Below, piece after piece: positions 55,769 through 64,000 of a stretch of 64,000 nt of DNA (position 1 is its first letter; every line of letters begins with the position of its first letter). The DNA lies in the NCBI RefSeq assembly GCF_000969985.1, contig NZ_CP009526.1:2294001-2358000 (forward strand), in the 5' to 3' direction. The DNA comes from Methanosarcina barkeri str. Wiesmoor (GTDB lineage: Archaea; Halobacteriota; Methanosarcinia; Methanosarcinales; Methanosarcinaceae). The notes beneath the pieces were generated by a model. It had not been told where the DNA came from, did not search any database, and saw nothing but the letters and a program-made list of their open reading frames with translations. The position numbers and the translations under genes were made by a program.

Positions 55769-55910
55769 GGGCAACCTCACGCTCGACGAAGGAGAGCGAC
55801 CTTTGTGTAAAAAGTCTAAAAATAAGCTGAAATTTTTTGAGAAATTTTTTGATTTTGTTAAAATGGAGCCTATAATAAGCTAAAATCTTGAAATAATATA
55901 TTCTAACTAT
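55769..55910 (+). repeat. direct repeat flanking the 56-57.5 kb gene, copy 1
   Basis: The gctcgacgaaggagagcg block (55781-55798) with flanks recurs at 57799-57935 in the same orientation. Similarity extends over roughly 130 bp, including a downstream gttaaaat...(c)taaaat...atgaaat-type stretch. The block forms a small GCTC/GAGC hairpin. Confidence 0.65.
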
Positions 55911-56041
55911 CTGAAGCAATCAAAAAGTGTTATAAAATGTGGCTCTGGCTTGTAAATACAAAAAAATGAGGATATGCGTTTGCAGGTAACGCATACCAAT
56001 CAGAGCTTAAACTTTCCTTAATGTCTAATCTTCTTTTTACC

Positions 56042-57538
56042 TTATTTCTTTGGATCGAACTTTATAGCCCGGTCATATACTATCTCTGAGTAGGCTGGTC
56101 CGGTCTTTGTTGTGTTTTCCATGTAGGCCCTCCAGGCAATGAAAAGCGGTTGATCCAGTTCTATACCATAAGCTCCCACACCGTAGGGAACTTCGTAGCA
56201 GTATTGATCATCCTCACTGCAGTTCCTGGCGAGCTTGTAAACATACAGGTATTTAGCATTAGGATTGTCAGGAAGATATTCCTCAGCAGACCCGCTGAAA
56301 TCTGCGTCTGTGATTGCTCTAACGCCGTTCCACCCAGCAGCTCCGTATATGCAGAAGTTCGAGTACGTCGCCTTTCCTGTGGCTGCATGATTAACCCCAT
56401 AGACAATTATGAATTCATCTGTATCGTTGCCCAGTGTAATTTCTGGATCTTGCAGGAATGGATAGTACTGCGAGGTGTCAAAGAAAGGAGGTGTAGGCGA
56501 AGAGGCTGTCTGGTTTGCTGACCATAGATAAACTGCATCGTTGGTAGGACCTACGCCATTGATTCCTCTCTGAATAGCATCACTCCCTATAGGAACTCCC
56601 TGACTGGTCGGAAGCTCTGTGGCATTCGATTCGTTATATCTATCAAGAATAGCATTCCTTAGCTCTTCGAGATCATCCATAAGGTTGAATTCTGTTTGCC
56701 CGGTTCCACGGACCCTCAGTTCCGGATAATCATATGGGTCCAGCTCCGTAGTGTTGTTGGGAGTAATCCGGAAAACAGTTGCAGGTGTATTATTTATGTA
56801 ATCATCACCAGCCTGCGTGTCATTAAATAGAGCTGGGCGGAAAAATGAGGCAAATGTATCGGAATCATTCTCCACGCCCATGTTCAGCATGACTGAGGGC
56901 ATCACCTGGGTATTAATTATATTGTCCGAATACCCCGCTGATTGGGCAGCAGCCCGGATGCGTTGATCAATGCTTCTATCAGCAGTAAGGATTATTATTG
57001 TAGTTTGGTTGAAAGGATTCCCGGCTGACCCGTTTGGAGTTCCTTCGGTTTTGATAACAAGGTTATTAATCGTATCTGCTATGTTAGCGAAGAGCCATCT
57101 CCTCTCGTCCCCAATTGTCCTGTGCATAATAAAATTATCGTAGCTGAAGTACCTGCATTCCGGCGCCGTTCTTCCCACGAAAACAACAGCTTCATCAGGA
57201 CCAAGGTTCCAGAACGGAGTTGTATTCTCTTTGACTCCAAGCGTACTTGTTATTTGCTTAATTCGTTTATCTACTTCATAACCAGGCGCCATTGGAACAA
57301 AATATATCAGATATTTTGTGGTGGGATTGTTTCCGTATGCAGAAGGCAGTATTCCTTCCTCAAATAGCTTGAGAAAATCAAAGTAACCCACTTCGCCTTC
57401 CTGTACGGTGAATCCATCCTGTTCTAAAGCCTGTTGAAAAGCCCCTGCGTCATAAGTTTCATTCGCTGCGAGGCTGGTTCCTGTTAACAGTATAAACAAA
57501 ATGCCACCAAGTATTATAATCATTATATAATTTTTCAT
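56042..57538 (-). CDS. secreted protein of unknown function
   Basis: A 498-residue exported protein with a clear signal peptide (IMIIILGGILFILLTGTSLA, cleavage near AAN). The mature part is acidic and rich in Asn-x-Thr/Ser sequons (e.g. NNTT, NDT, NAT), suiting an N-glycosylated envelope protein. Two related segments contain KYLIYFVPM and KYLYVYKLA, each near a CRYFSYD or YCYEVPY motif, so an internal duplication is possible. No catalytic motif recognised. A GGGGGTT ribosome-binding site precedes ATG 57538. It is flanked by direct repeats. Confidence 0.78.
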   Translation of the reverse strand: MKNYIMIIILGGILFILLTGTSLAANETYDAGAFQQALEQDGFTVQEGEVGYFDFLKLFEEGILPSAYGNNPTTKYLIYFVPMAPGYEVDKRIKQITSTLGVKENTTPFWNLGPDEAVVFVGRTAPECRYFSYDNFIMHRTIGDERRWLFANIADTINNLVIKTEGTPNGSAGNPFNQTTIIILTADRSIDQRIRAAAQSAGYSDNIINTQVMPSVMLNMGVENDSDTFASFFRPALFNDTQAGDDYINNTPATVFRITPNNTTELDPYDYPELRVRGTGQTEFNLMDDLEELRNAILDRYNESNATELPTSQGVPIGSDAIQRGINGVGPTNDAVYLWSANQTASSPTPPFFDTSQYYPFLQDPEITLGNDTDEFIIVYGVNHAATGKATYSNFCIYGAAGWNGVRAITDADFSGSAEEYLPDNPNAKYLYVYKLARNCSEDDQYCYEVPYGVGAYGIELDQPLFIAWRAYMENTTKTGPAYSEIVYDRAIKFDPKK

Positions 57539-57798
57539 ATATAACCCCCAAGTTAATTTATCTTTTAATATATTAGAAACCTTGTCAGAACATTAACTAT
57601 ACTTGGATAGTTGATCTGTTGATTGTTCAAATGATTCCTTACTCCCATCCGGTTTTGACTTCCCTTATTTTGTAAAAATAATGCCCACCGAAACACCCAG
57701 AAAATCTAACAAAACCTTACAGCACATTTTTCATGTTATACCCAATTTTCATGTTACACTCCAACAACCGGTTGTAAACACTTGCTTTCTAATATCCT

Positions 57799-57935
57799 GG
57801 GCACTCAACGCTCGACGAAGGAGAGCGGCCTTTCCGAAAAGCCTGTAAAAAAGCTGGAATTTCCGAATTTTATCAAATTAACTCCTAAAAAAGTTAAAAT
57901 CTATGAAATTTTTATTTTAACAGTTCTAAATAACA
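57799..57935 (+). repeat. direct repeat flanking the 56-57.5 kb gene, copy 2
   Basis: See copy 1 at 55769-55910. This copy sits about 50-180 nt upstream of the small gene at 57984 and may be its leader or promoter; the first copy has no such gene after it. Confidence 0.65.
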
Positions 57936-57983
57936 AAATTTATTTTACATGCCTCCAATATCAAAAAAGAATTGGAGGAGTTT

Positions 57984-58145
57984 ATGGATCCAGCCGCTCT
58001 CGCCCAGCTCGCTCAGCAAGCAACAAATATTCTCATTCCTGCCTTGTCTGCCCTGTGCATTGCAGGAAAACCCGCAGTTGACAAAAGCAAAGAAGTTCTT
58101 GTGGATATGATCTGCGAAAAAGAACTCTTACTTTATAAAAGGTAA
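57984..58145 (+). CDS. small alpha-helical protein, hypothetical
   Basis: A 53-residue protein starting MDPAALAQLAQQATNILIPA, then a hydrophobic segment ALSALCIAG and a charged tail. GGAGGAG stands 3 nt before the ATG, a very strong ribosome-binding site. It looks like the N-terminus of a longer Ala-rich protein, so it may be a truncated copy. No function assigned. Confidence 0.55.
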   Translation: MDPAALAQLAQQATNILIPALSALCIAGKPAVDKSKEVLVDMICEKELLLYKR

Positions 58146-58253
58146 TTTTAACGAAAAAAATTGAAGAATATAGGTAACTTTTCATTAGTGATTATCTAAA
58201 TTCAGCCCTTTTTATAAAAGGGCACTTAAACAGGTATGATAGATTTGTCAATA

Positions 58254-59333
58254 TTATGATTTAAAAGCATCTTTATGCAATTTTTTGATATTAGAAAGGG
58301 TTTTTTCTTCAACTTGGGACTTTGAACCTAAATATCCTTTAAGAGTGGATTCTTTCTGCAAGAGACTTCTTATACTCAGAGTTTCATTGCATTGTTCAGT
58401 ATTATTAAATTTCTTTACATCTGAATGATTGTTACTGATACCCATCTTTTTTAGGTCTTCATTAGTTTTCTTTGTATAACCATAAATATTCCTGTCAAAT
58501 AATCTGTATGATATTTCATTTTTAGGCTGAGTTTTCCAAGCTTCAGATGGCATTCTTGGTGGGATATGATTCATTCCAAGAATGTCAATTCCATACCCCA
58601 TGGAAATAAAATCCTTTGCAGGAATTTCAACAGCATTTTTTGCAAACTTCCCCTCATAAGAATTTATACCATACAAAAAAGAATCTTCAAGCAAACCATA
58701 ATCTTTCATTAATCTCATTAACATTCTCATTTTAGGAAGAGTGGTTTCCACACACTTTCCATCAAAATCTATCACAAAAGAAGTAATATCTCTATTACAA
58801 TAATTTTCAAAAATATCTTTTATATTAAGTCTTGGAACTTTAAATGGTATATTGCCTAAAATACACTTATTATTCAATGTTTCTACTACATCAAGATATT
58901 TATTGGTCCCTTCCAAGTAAGTATCTATTAGTTCATCTCCTGTCATATTTCTAACAATATTGGAAAAAGAAGGAGTTATTACTGCATCACTGTAGACATA
59001 CTGAATGTCAGAAAGAGTTTCTATATAAGTGTCATCCGGAATTTTCGTATCCGCGTAGTCAACAAATAAAAAATTAATATTTGAATTCATGCATCTTTTA
59101 ATTTCGTTATTTATCTTTGACTCGTAAGATTCAGATTTTAAAATCTCTTCAAGTTTTGTAGATCTACCCTCATTAATTGAAAACTTTTTATATATTTCAT
59201 TAATTTGACTGACAGAATTTTCCTTATAACTCGCTTTTTCAGGAGTTGTAAAACTCTTATTTCCAATTCTAATGTCCAAATTTTTAAACATTAACTCAGA
59301 ATCGAGATTTTTCACATTAATATTGATTTTCAC
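58254..59333 (-). CDS. unknown third gene of a PIN-containing operon
   Basis: A 359-residue soluble protein, family not recognised. Alternating strand/helix text (NINFLFVDYAD, TSFVIDFDGKCVETTLPKMR, SFLYGINSY, FISMGYGIDILGMNHIPPRM) suggests an alpha/beta barrel, loosely like tRNA-guanine transglycosylase-type TIM barrels, but no catalytic signature was confirmed. The C-terminal third is Lys/Asn-rich. The GTG start (59333) overlaps the stop of the PIN gene by 4 nt, indicating translational coupling; GAGGA lies upstream. AT content is visibly higher than in neighbouring genes. Confidence 0.75.
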   Translation of the reverse strand: MKININVKNLDSELMFKNLDIRIGNKSFTTPEKASYKENSVSQINEIYKKFSINEGRSTKLEEILKSESYESKINNEIKRCMNSNINFLFVDYADTKIPDDTYIETLSDIQYVYSDAVITPSFSNIVRNMTGDELIDTYLEGTNKYLDVVETLNNKCILGNIPFKVPRLNIKDIFENYCNRDITSFVIDFDGKCVETTLPKMRMLMRLMKDYGLLEDSFLYGINSYEGKFAKNAVEIPAKDFISMGYGIDILGMNHIPPRMPSEAWKTQPKNEISYRLFDRNIYGYTKKTNEDLKKMGISNNHSDVKKFNNTEQCNETLSIRSLLQKESTLKGYLGSKSQVEEKTLSNIKKLHKDAFKS

Positions 59334-59905
59334 GACTCATTCCTCAGATACTCAATAAGTGCTGGACTAAGATAAAAAGAACCGTTTTCTAGATCATTTA
59401 TTATTTGTTTTAAATCATCTGTATCTAATAGTTTTCCCATTGATAATCTTTTAATTATCCCTATTGTACCACTATAATTAAAATTGGAAATTGCAGCTCC
59501 TAATTTTTGAATAAAAAGTTTATCTTGTTTAATTTTTTGAATACTTATTCTCATTCTCTGATCATCAGTTATATAATAATAACTCTTGCCTTTAAGTTCA
59601 TATCCCAACAAAGCAACTAAAAAAGCGGATAGTTCTCCTTCGTGAAGGTTTGGAAAACGATTTTTTAAATATTCCAATAGTTCATTGTATTTTTCAGAGT
59701 TAGTCATATCAACGATAATTATTTTTTCATAGCACTTATTCATTAATTCCTTATCACTGTAATCCAAAGATTCTTTATACACAACGTGAGATGCCACAAG
59801 ACTATATTTTTTATTACATACTTTTATTAAATCTTTGGAGTTAATGTCGATAACACAAGCTGATATAAATGTGTTATCAAGAATCTTTGTGGTTACATTC
59901 TCCAT
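59330..59905 (-). CDS. PIN-domain protein (DUF3368-like), probable toxin nuclease
   Basis: A 191-residue protein matching DUF3368 PIN proteins: N-terminal ILDNTFISAC (first acid), LHEGELSAFLVALL (HxGE-type second acidic site), YYITDDQRMR (third acidic cluster), and the family C-terminus SGTIGIIKRLSMGKL...FYLSPALIEYL. PIN domains are usually RNases and serve as toxins in VapBC-like pairs. The ATG (59905) overlaps the upstream gene by 13 nt, with GAGGA 5 nt before it. The upstream partner has a UPF0175-like HTH, the usual antitoxin companion. Confidence 0.8.
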   Translation of the reverse strand: MENVTTKILDNTFISACVIDINSKDLIKVCNKKYSLVASHVVYKESLDYSDKELMNKCYEKIIIVDMTNSEKYNELLEYLKNRFPNLHEGELSAFLVALLGYELKGKSYYYITDDQRMRISIQKIKQDKLFIQKLGAAISNFNYSGTIGIIKRLSMGKLLDTDDLKQIINDLENGSFYLSPALIEYLRNES

Positions 59906-60498
59906 TTTATTCCTCTATTTTTTAGAAGTTTACTGAATTCGATAGTGTTGAGGCCAGCAATTTCAGCTGCTTTTCCAAAACTTACTTTATGCTTTTCAAG
60001 AAGAGAAATTGAATACTTGATTCTTTTTTCTTTCAACTCATTCCATTTGATAGCCTCAGAAGTGTATTTGGGGTACGAAACATATACAAAAGTTAAGATT
60101 TCATCTTCTGATAGATCATTCAGAAAATCTTTAAAATCCTCAATAATTGCGTTAAGTTCAGCTTTTGGTTTAAGTCTTTTGTACAATTCGTATCCCATAT
60201 CACTAAGCTTAAACCCATTACCTTTCCTAATCACTAACTCCATTTTTATTAAATCTTCAAGAATGGTATCTAAAATTTCACTGTAAGGACCATATAAATG
60301 GGGTTCAAAAACAAGTAAGTCTTTATAATCATCAAAAACATTTGATACAAGAAACAGCAACTTTTGTAATTTCGTCTTGCTCCTGATCGGAGTATTATCT
60401 AAGGCACCTATTGAAAATAGGACAATTTTTTCTTCATCCTCTAAAGAATTAAAATATCTTTTCAATTTATTTTCTCGAGAATTGAGCGGCCCACTCAT
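59893..60498 (-). CDS. YwgA/SocA-like plus UPF0175-like HTH protein, probable antitoxin
   Basis: A 201-residue protein. The N-terminal half (residues about 25-110) contains TKLQKLLFLVSNVFDDY, then FEPHLYGPYSEILDTIL and GNGFKLSDMGYELYKRL, the pattern of YwgA/SocA (Panacea-like) winged-helix antitoxin domains. The C-terminal ISLLEKHKVSFGKAAEIAGL, NTIEFSKLLKNRGI is like the UPF0175 HTH that pairs with DUF3368 PIN toxins. This combination on one chain is unusual. ATG 60498 is preferred over 60510 because GAGGA lies just upstream. It is the first gene of the operon. Confidence 0.75.
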   Translation of the reverse strand: MSGPLNSRENKLKRYFNSLEDEEKIVLFSIGALDNTPIRSKTKLQKLLFLVSNVFDDYKDLLVFEPHLYGPYSEILDTILEDLIKMELVIRKGNGFKLSDMGYELYKRLKPKAELNAIIEDFKDFLNDLSEDEILTFVYVSYPKYTSEAIKWNELKEKRIKYSISLLEKHKVSFGKAAEIAGLNTIEFSKLLKNRGIKWRM

Positions 60499-60510
60499 TT
60501 TTTTCCTCAT

Positions 60511-61043
60511 TTATTCAAGTTATATATTGTAATTTATAATTCTCAAAATTCAATAAATTCATATAATAAACTTGTGATAACCATTAAATATAATGACCTA
60601 GCGAATTGAAAGTATTAAGTTACAGAATAGCGATTTCATCGATGCTTTCAAGTAATAAAAAGCTACCTAATAAAACTTGTTTCATGTATTCTTTGGAGTT
60701 ATATAAATAAAAATCAACATGGAATGCCGTTTTTATATTCAATTTACAAAAGTCATGAAGTGAGAAACATTATTTATTTTTCTTTAAATCTCTACATGTA
60801 GTTTTTCATTCTTGTTTTCCTAAACGATATGTATTTATGATTTCCTGAATCAGTGAAGCCTTAAGCACTCTTTATGAACATAAACAATACAAGTTTAATC
60901 TCTTTTTTAAAAAGCCAGAAGTAGAAGCAAAAACCCCAAAACCAAAAGCTATTAAGTAATCAACCCCAAACCTTAACTGTTATTTTTACCTAATTTTATA
61001 TTCTTAACAATCATATTTTTGCTCAACCAGTAAAGGTGGAACT
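60511..61043. other. intergenic, divergent promoters
   Basis: AT-rich, no gene. It separates the minus-strand PIN operon from the methanogenesis marker gene and should contain both promoters. Confidence 0.5.
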
Positions 61044-61892
61044 ATGCCTCATATAATGGAATTGCTTGGAAAAACAAGAGTAGTCGTAAAAGACGGAAAG
61101 GTTATCGAAGTCGGAGAGCCTGAAGTCGAATGGTGTCCCCTCTTTGCCAAAGTCCGTGGAATCAAGAAAATTACCCCTGAAGAAGTCAAGAAGAATATGG
61201 AATTCAGGATCAGCGACTTCGGGATGTTTACTGACAAACGCCGGCTGGAACTCGAAGACTTTGTAGGGTTCGGAGCATCTGAAGTCATGATGACAGGCCT
61301 TAGCAGAGGTCTGCTTGACACGACCGTAACTGCCTGTGAAGGCGCAGGTACTGTAATTTCCAATAACCCGACTCTTGTTCAGGGCATGGGCGGCAGGATG
61401 TCTGGTCTGGTCGAAACCGAACCGATTGGTGCCATCATAAGCGGTATTCAGGAACGCGGCGGAATCGTGCTTGACCCTTCAACTGCAAAAATGGACCCTG
61501 TTGCAGGAGTTATAAAAGCAGCAGAACTCGGGTACAAAAAAATTGCAGTAACCGCAGCTTTCGCAAAAACTGCAAAAGAGTTACGGAAACTTGAAGCCGA
61601 ACTCGGGCTTGATTTGATAGTAATTGGCGTACATGTAACAGGTTTAAACAGAGAAGAAGCAGAGAGCCTGGTGGAAAATTCAGACATTGTGACCAGTTGT
61701 GCTTCAAAGCCTATCAGAGACCTCGTAAAGCCTCTTGCCCAGGTGGGAACCGCAGTTCCACTTTTTGCCCTTACCCAGAAAGGAAAGGAACTTGTGATAG
61801 AGAGGGCAAAGGATATTCAAAGTCCAATTCTGATCAATACCATGGCTCTACCTGTGTTGCCTGATCACAAACAGCCAAAGGAACTGAAGTAA
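61044..61892 (+). CDS. methanogenesis marker protein 8 (DUF2099)
   Basis: A 282-residue conserved methanogen protein of the DUF2099 family, found in essentially all methanogens; its role is not established. Diagnostic segments: IMELLGKTRVVVKDGKVIEV, PEVEWCPLFAKVRGI, FVGFGASEVMMTGLSRGLLD, ACEGAGTVISNNPTLVQGMG, GRMSGLVETEPI and LVENSDIVTSCASKPIRDL. Several conserved Cys (WCPLF, ACEG, SCAS) could bind a cofactor. A GGTGGA ribosome-binding site sits before ATG 61044. It is the best lineage marker in the window. Confidence 0.92.
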   Translation: MPHIMELLGKTRVVVKDGKVIEVGEPEVEWCPLFAKVRGIKKITPEEVKKNMEFRISDFGMFTDKRRLELEDFVGFGASEVMMTGLSRGLLDTTVTACEGAGTVISNNPTLVQGMGGRMSGLVETEPIGAIISGIQERGGIVLDPSTAKMDPVAGVIKAAELGYKKIAVTAAFAKTAKELRKLEAELGLDLIVIGVHVTGLNREEAESLVENSDIVTSCASKPIRDLVKPLAQVGTAVPLFALTQKGKELVIERAKDIQSPILINTMALPVLPDHKQPKELK

Positions 61893-62529
61893 TACGAAAA
61901 TTGAAGTAAAAAGTAACAATGACTTCGATGCCGTTTTCATTTGTTTTACTTCACCTTTTTTTAACTCTTTTCTTTAATTTTTTATTTTTCTTTTTAGTTT
62001 TTGTAACTCTCTTATTTGAAAAATTGCCTCTTTTCGGGAAAGAATACTGGTTCATGAGATTCACTACAGCTGAAGAAGACAGAGTATTCATGGTCACGAA
62101 GAGATACTTCAAAGAGTCTTTCAGCTTTATGAATGGCTTAATTTCAGAAACATAAAAATCTTCTAGACGTTGTTGATTTTCAGGTCTAGGCTGAGGATAG
62201 GGTTATAACTTGCAGGAGACCGAAAGTGAATTGGGCATGGTAGAAGATACTTCAGTCTTCTTAATATGAATTCTAAAAATATTATTTTTTTCGCGGATCC
62301 ATTTCTTATAGACTCATTTCTTATAGACTCATTTCTTATAGACTCATTTATTACAGACTCATTTATTACAAATTTTTTGTAATCTCTTCTCCTGAGCTTG
62401 ATACAAATATCCCAAAATCAGCATTAAAAGATCCTAACTATTTCTTTTGCCTTTAAAAAATTTATATAGCATGGTGACTCTAAAGGTCATAGCAAAAACT
62501 TTAAAAACAAGGCAGGAAGATCTAAAAGC
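61893..62529. other. intergenic with tandem repeat
   Basis: No supported gene. A 78-codon frame at 61919-62155 starts in a T-rich run and is not believable over its N-terminal half. It contains the 15-bp tandem repeat at 62301-62375. Confidence 0.5.
62301..62375. repeat. tandem repeat, 15-bp unit x5
   Basis: Three exact atttcttatagactc units (62301-62345), one atttattacagactc and a degenerate fifth unit. Non-coding. Confidence 0.85.
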
Positions 62530-63399
62530 ATGAAAAGCGGAAGTGAAAACGGCTCTCCTGAGGCCCTGATAATATCCGATGACCTGGGGCTGGTGGAAGT
62601 AACAGCTATTAGAGAAAAGCTTTCTGAAATGCACAATGACATTAAAAAAGTGATGGAATTTACCAGCAGGCTGCGTTTAGAAGCTGCTATTGAAAGATCT
62701 AGGCAAGAGTATTCAAATGTTCTTCTCAATCACCTCTTCGAAGACATCGATTCCGGTCTTGAACAGAACATGGTAAAAAAATGCCCTGAAAAGCAAAAAT
62801 GTACTTCTGCATTTACGGCTCTTCTGCAGCAAAATGCAGGGCTTATAACGAAAAATAGGGTAGATGACAAATCAATATCGGACAACCGAAAAAAACTAGA
62901 GGAACTGAGATGCGAAGCTCCTTACAATAAATGTGAGAAATGCTTTTCCGAAGTATCGAGCCTTCTGGTAAAACAGGTAAACCTTATGCGCTCTATGAGG
63001 ATTTATACTAACAACCAGGAACAGAAACCGAATATTTCTGCTCTTAAAACCTCTGTAGTTATGAGTGAGATCCTCGAACCGGTCTCAAACCCCCAGCGTC
63101 TGGAAATTCTCAGAGCAGTAGCGTTCGAAATGAAAAGTTTCTCTGCTTTTTCCGAACTTACGGGCCTCAGAGGAGGAAATCTGCTCTTCCATCTCCAGAA
63201 ACTTATGGAAAGCGGGCTGATTCTACAACAGCACGAGAGGGGAGATTATATGATTACTGAGAAAGGTTTCAAGATACTTCAGGGTCTGAACGAAATTTAT
63301 TCTTCACTTCAAAATTATCCACTTCAAAATTCTTCAAAGCAGAAACCTGAAAAGAACGATCTCATGGAAAGAAAAGAAAAAACAGAGATGACTATTTAA
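62530..63399 (+). CDS. winged-helix transcriptional regulator with Cys-rich N-terminal domain
   Basis: A 289-residue regulator. The N-terminal part (about 1-165) is helical, with KVMEFTSRLRLEAAIERSRQ and two Cys pairs (KKCPEKQKC, RCEAPYNKCEKC) that could bind a metal or sense redox. A C-terminal ArsR-like winged helix (about 175-260) follows, with SNPQRLEILRAV, FSELTGLRGGNLLFHLQKLM and wing QQHERGDYMITEKG. The tail is charged. The target is unknown. An AGGAAG element precedes ATG 62530. It is transcribed in the same direction as the MTH865-like gene downstream. Confidence 0.8.
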   Translation: MKSGSENGSPEALIISDDLGLVEVTAIREKLSEMHNDIKKVMEFTSRLRLEAAIERSRQEYSNVLLNHLFEDIDSGLEQNMVKKCPEKQKCTSAFTALLQQNAGLITKNRVDDKSISDNRKKLEELRCEAPYNKCEKCFSEVSSLLVKQVNLMRSMRIYTNNQEQKPNISALKTSVVMSEILEPVSNPQRLEILRAVAFEMKSFSAFSELTGLRGGNLLFHLQKLMESGLILQQHERGDYMITEKGFKILQGLNEIYSSLQNYPLQNSSKQKPEKNDLMERKEKTEMTI

Positions 63400-63681
63400 A
63401 CTCAGGTCTTTTTGATCCTCAATTTTGCAGCGTTCAACCTCGCAACTTTCCATTTTTTAGCACTATCTAGTTAAGATTAGATAACTCAGGCGTAGTAATA
63501 CAGTTGAATGCATTAACTATATTTCAGTGCCGATTAAGTATATATCAATAACCTGCCAATATAAGAGTGTAGAATGAATTCTCCGGGGAAATCAAACTGC
63601 AAAGAACTAGAATGTCAGACAAAGAATAAATAAAAAACACGGGAAAAAATTTGAGGAAAAAGCAAAATATGAGGAGTAAAA
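63400..63681. other. intergenic
   Basis: No gene seen in this AT-rich gap before the MTH865-like gene. Confidence 0.5.
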
Positions 63682-63921
63682 ATGACTGTAAAAGATGATA
63701 TTCACGGGCAGATCGTTGCAGGCCTTAAAGATGCAAAGTTTCCTATAAATACCCCTGAAGAACTGCTTGCTGCATTTCCTGCAGGTGCAGATACTACATG
63801 CAGGTCGGGCAACCTTGAAGTTACTGCAGGAGAAACAGGAAAATTGCTTACTCCAGTAGATTTTCCATTCAGAGACGCAAAAAAAGTAGCAGACACAATA
63901 GTTGAAAGAGCAGGACTCTAA
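63682..63921 (+). CDS. MTH865-family protein
   Basis: A 79-residue archaeal protein matching the MTH865 family across its length: KDDIHGQIVAGLKDAKFPIN, PEELLAAFPAGADTTCRSG, LLTPVDFPFRDAKKVADTIV. The family has an EF-hand-like helical fold; function unknown. A GAGGAG ribosome-binding site is 5 nt before ATG 63682. It ends with a purine/pyrimidine-rich downstream region that may terminate transcription. Confidence 0.9.
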   Translation: MTVKDDIHGQIVAGLKDAKFPINTPEELLAAFPAGADTTCRSGNLEVTAGETGKLLTPVDFPFRDAKKVADTIVERAGL

Positions 63922-64000
63922 GTCCTGCCCTTTTCTTTAAGACTTCTCTTTTCTTTTTTCTTTTGCTCTTCGTTCTTCTAGCTTATCTTCACCTATTGTC

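Noticed and set aside
61919-62155. 78-codon plus-strand frame after methanogenesis marker 8
   Set aside because: Its first half is a T-run giving poly-Phe/Leu. The last 40 residues look somewhat protein-like but no start or family supports it.
1-64000. tRNA or rRNA genes
   Set aside because: No cloverleaf-like GC-rich segment with T-loop and anticodon signatures, and no rRNA-like conserved stretch, was noticed on either strand; tRNAscan-SE would be decisive.

Overview
The window looks like chromosome from a methanogenic archaeon of the genus Methanosarcina. The evidence is a methanogenesis marker 8 gene, archaeal diphthamide genes (dphB and a Dph6-like ligase), a VAT/Cdc48 unfoldase, UPF0212, DUF357 and MTH865 proteins, HisKA_2-type sensor kinases, a disaggregatase-like beta-helix surface protein, Methanosarcina-type insertion sequences, long AT-rich intergenic spaces and archaeal TATA boxes. 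No rRNA, tRNA or CRISPR array was seen. The species is not determined.

Layout. 0-8.8 kb: an edge-truncated acetolactate decarboxylase, an M14 zinc carboxypeptidase with an orphan paralog of its N-terminal domain, a small trypsin-like protein, two transposase relics, an MFS transporter and a collapsed peptide/nickel ABC transporter. 9-25 kb: mostly intact housekeeping genes: a PAS histidine kinase, a methyltransferase, galU, a Dph6-like ligase, a PfkB kinase, UPF0212, DUF357, dphB, a thioredoxin/thioredoxin reductase pair, an HTH regulator, an atypical receiver protein, two TPR proteins and a HAD hydrolase. 25-33 kb: a gene graveyard (rimK, an aspartoacylase-like gene, an IS1-type transposase, a P-type ATPase tail, an APC permease and an mntP relic), interspersed with two duplicated small lipoproteins and a zinc-ribbon operon. 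34-41 kb: cdc48, an IS200/IS605 element with intact tnpB and a decayed tnpA, a DUF2795 gene and an orphan TaqI-C-like specificity protein. 41-57 kb: DUF72, a Rossmann-like unknown, an M23 peptidase, a large PocR/PAS histidine kinase, a PKD surface protein, a methyltransferase, a beta-helix surface protein, paaK and a secreted unknown. 58-60.5 kb: an AT-rich, overlapping three-gene operon. 61-64 kb: methanogenesis marker 8, a winged-helix regulator and an MTH865-family protein.

The strongest candidate for an undescribed system is the operon at 58254-60498. It holds a YwgA/SocA-like plus UPF0175-like protein, a DUF3368-type PIN protein and an unrecognised 359-residue third partner. The first two resemble a known predicted toxin-antitoxin pairing, and the third gene is the novelty. 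Other notable items are a pair of diverged, promoter-bearing elements at 33.5 and 38.2 kb that may be noncoding RNAs or leaders, a TnpB with a probable omega-RNA, and a thioredoxin gene with a good Shine-Dalgarno but no canonical start codon. The carboxypeptidase also appears to have lost its start. Several MITE-like inverted repeats and short tandem repeat arrays are present.

All assignments come from reading the sequence and recalling family motifs. No database search was run.
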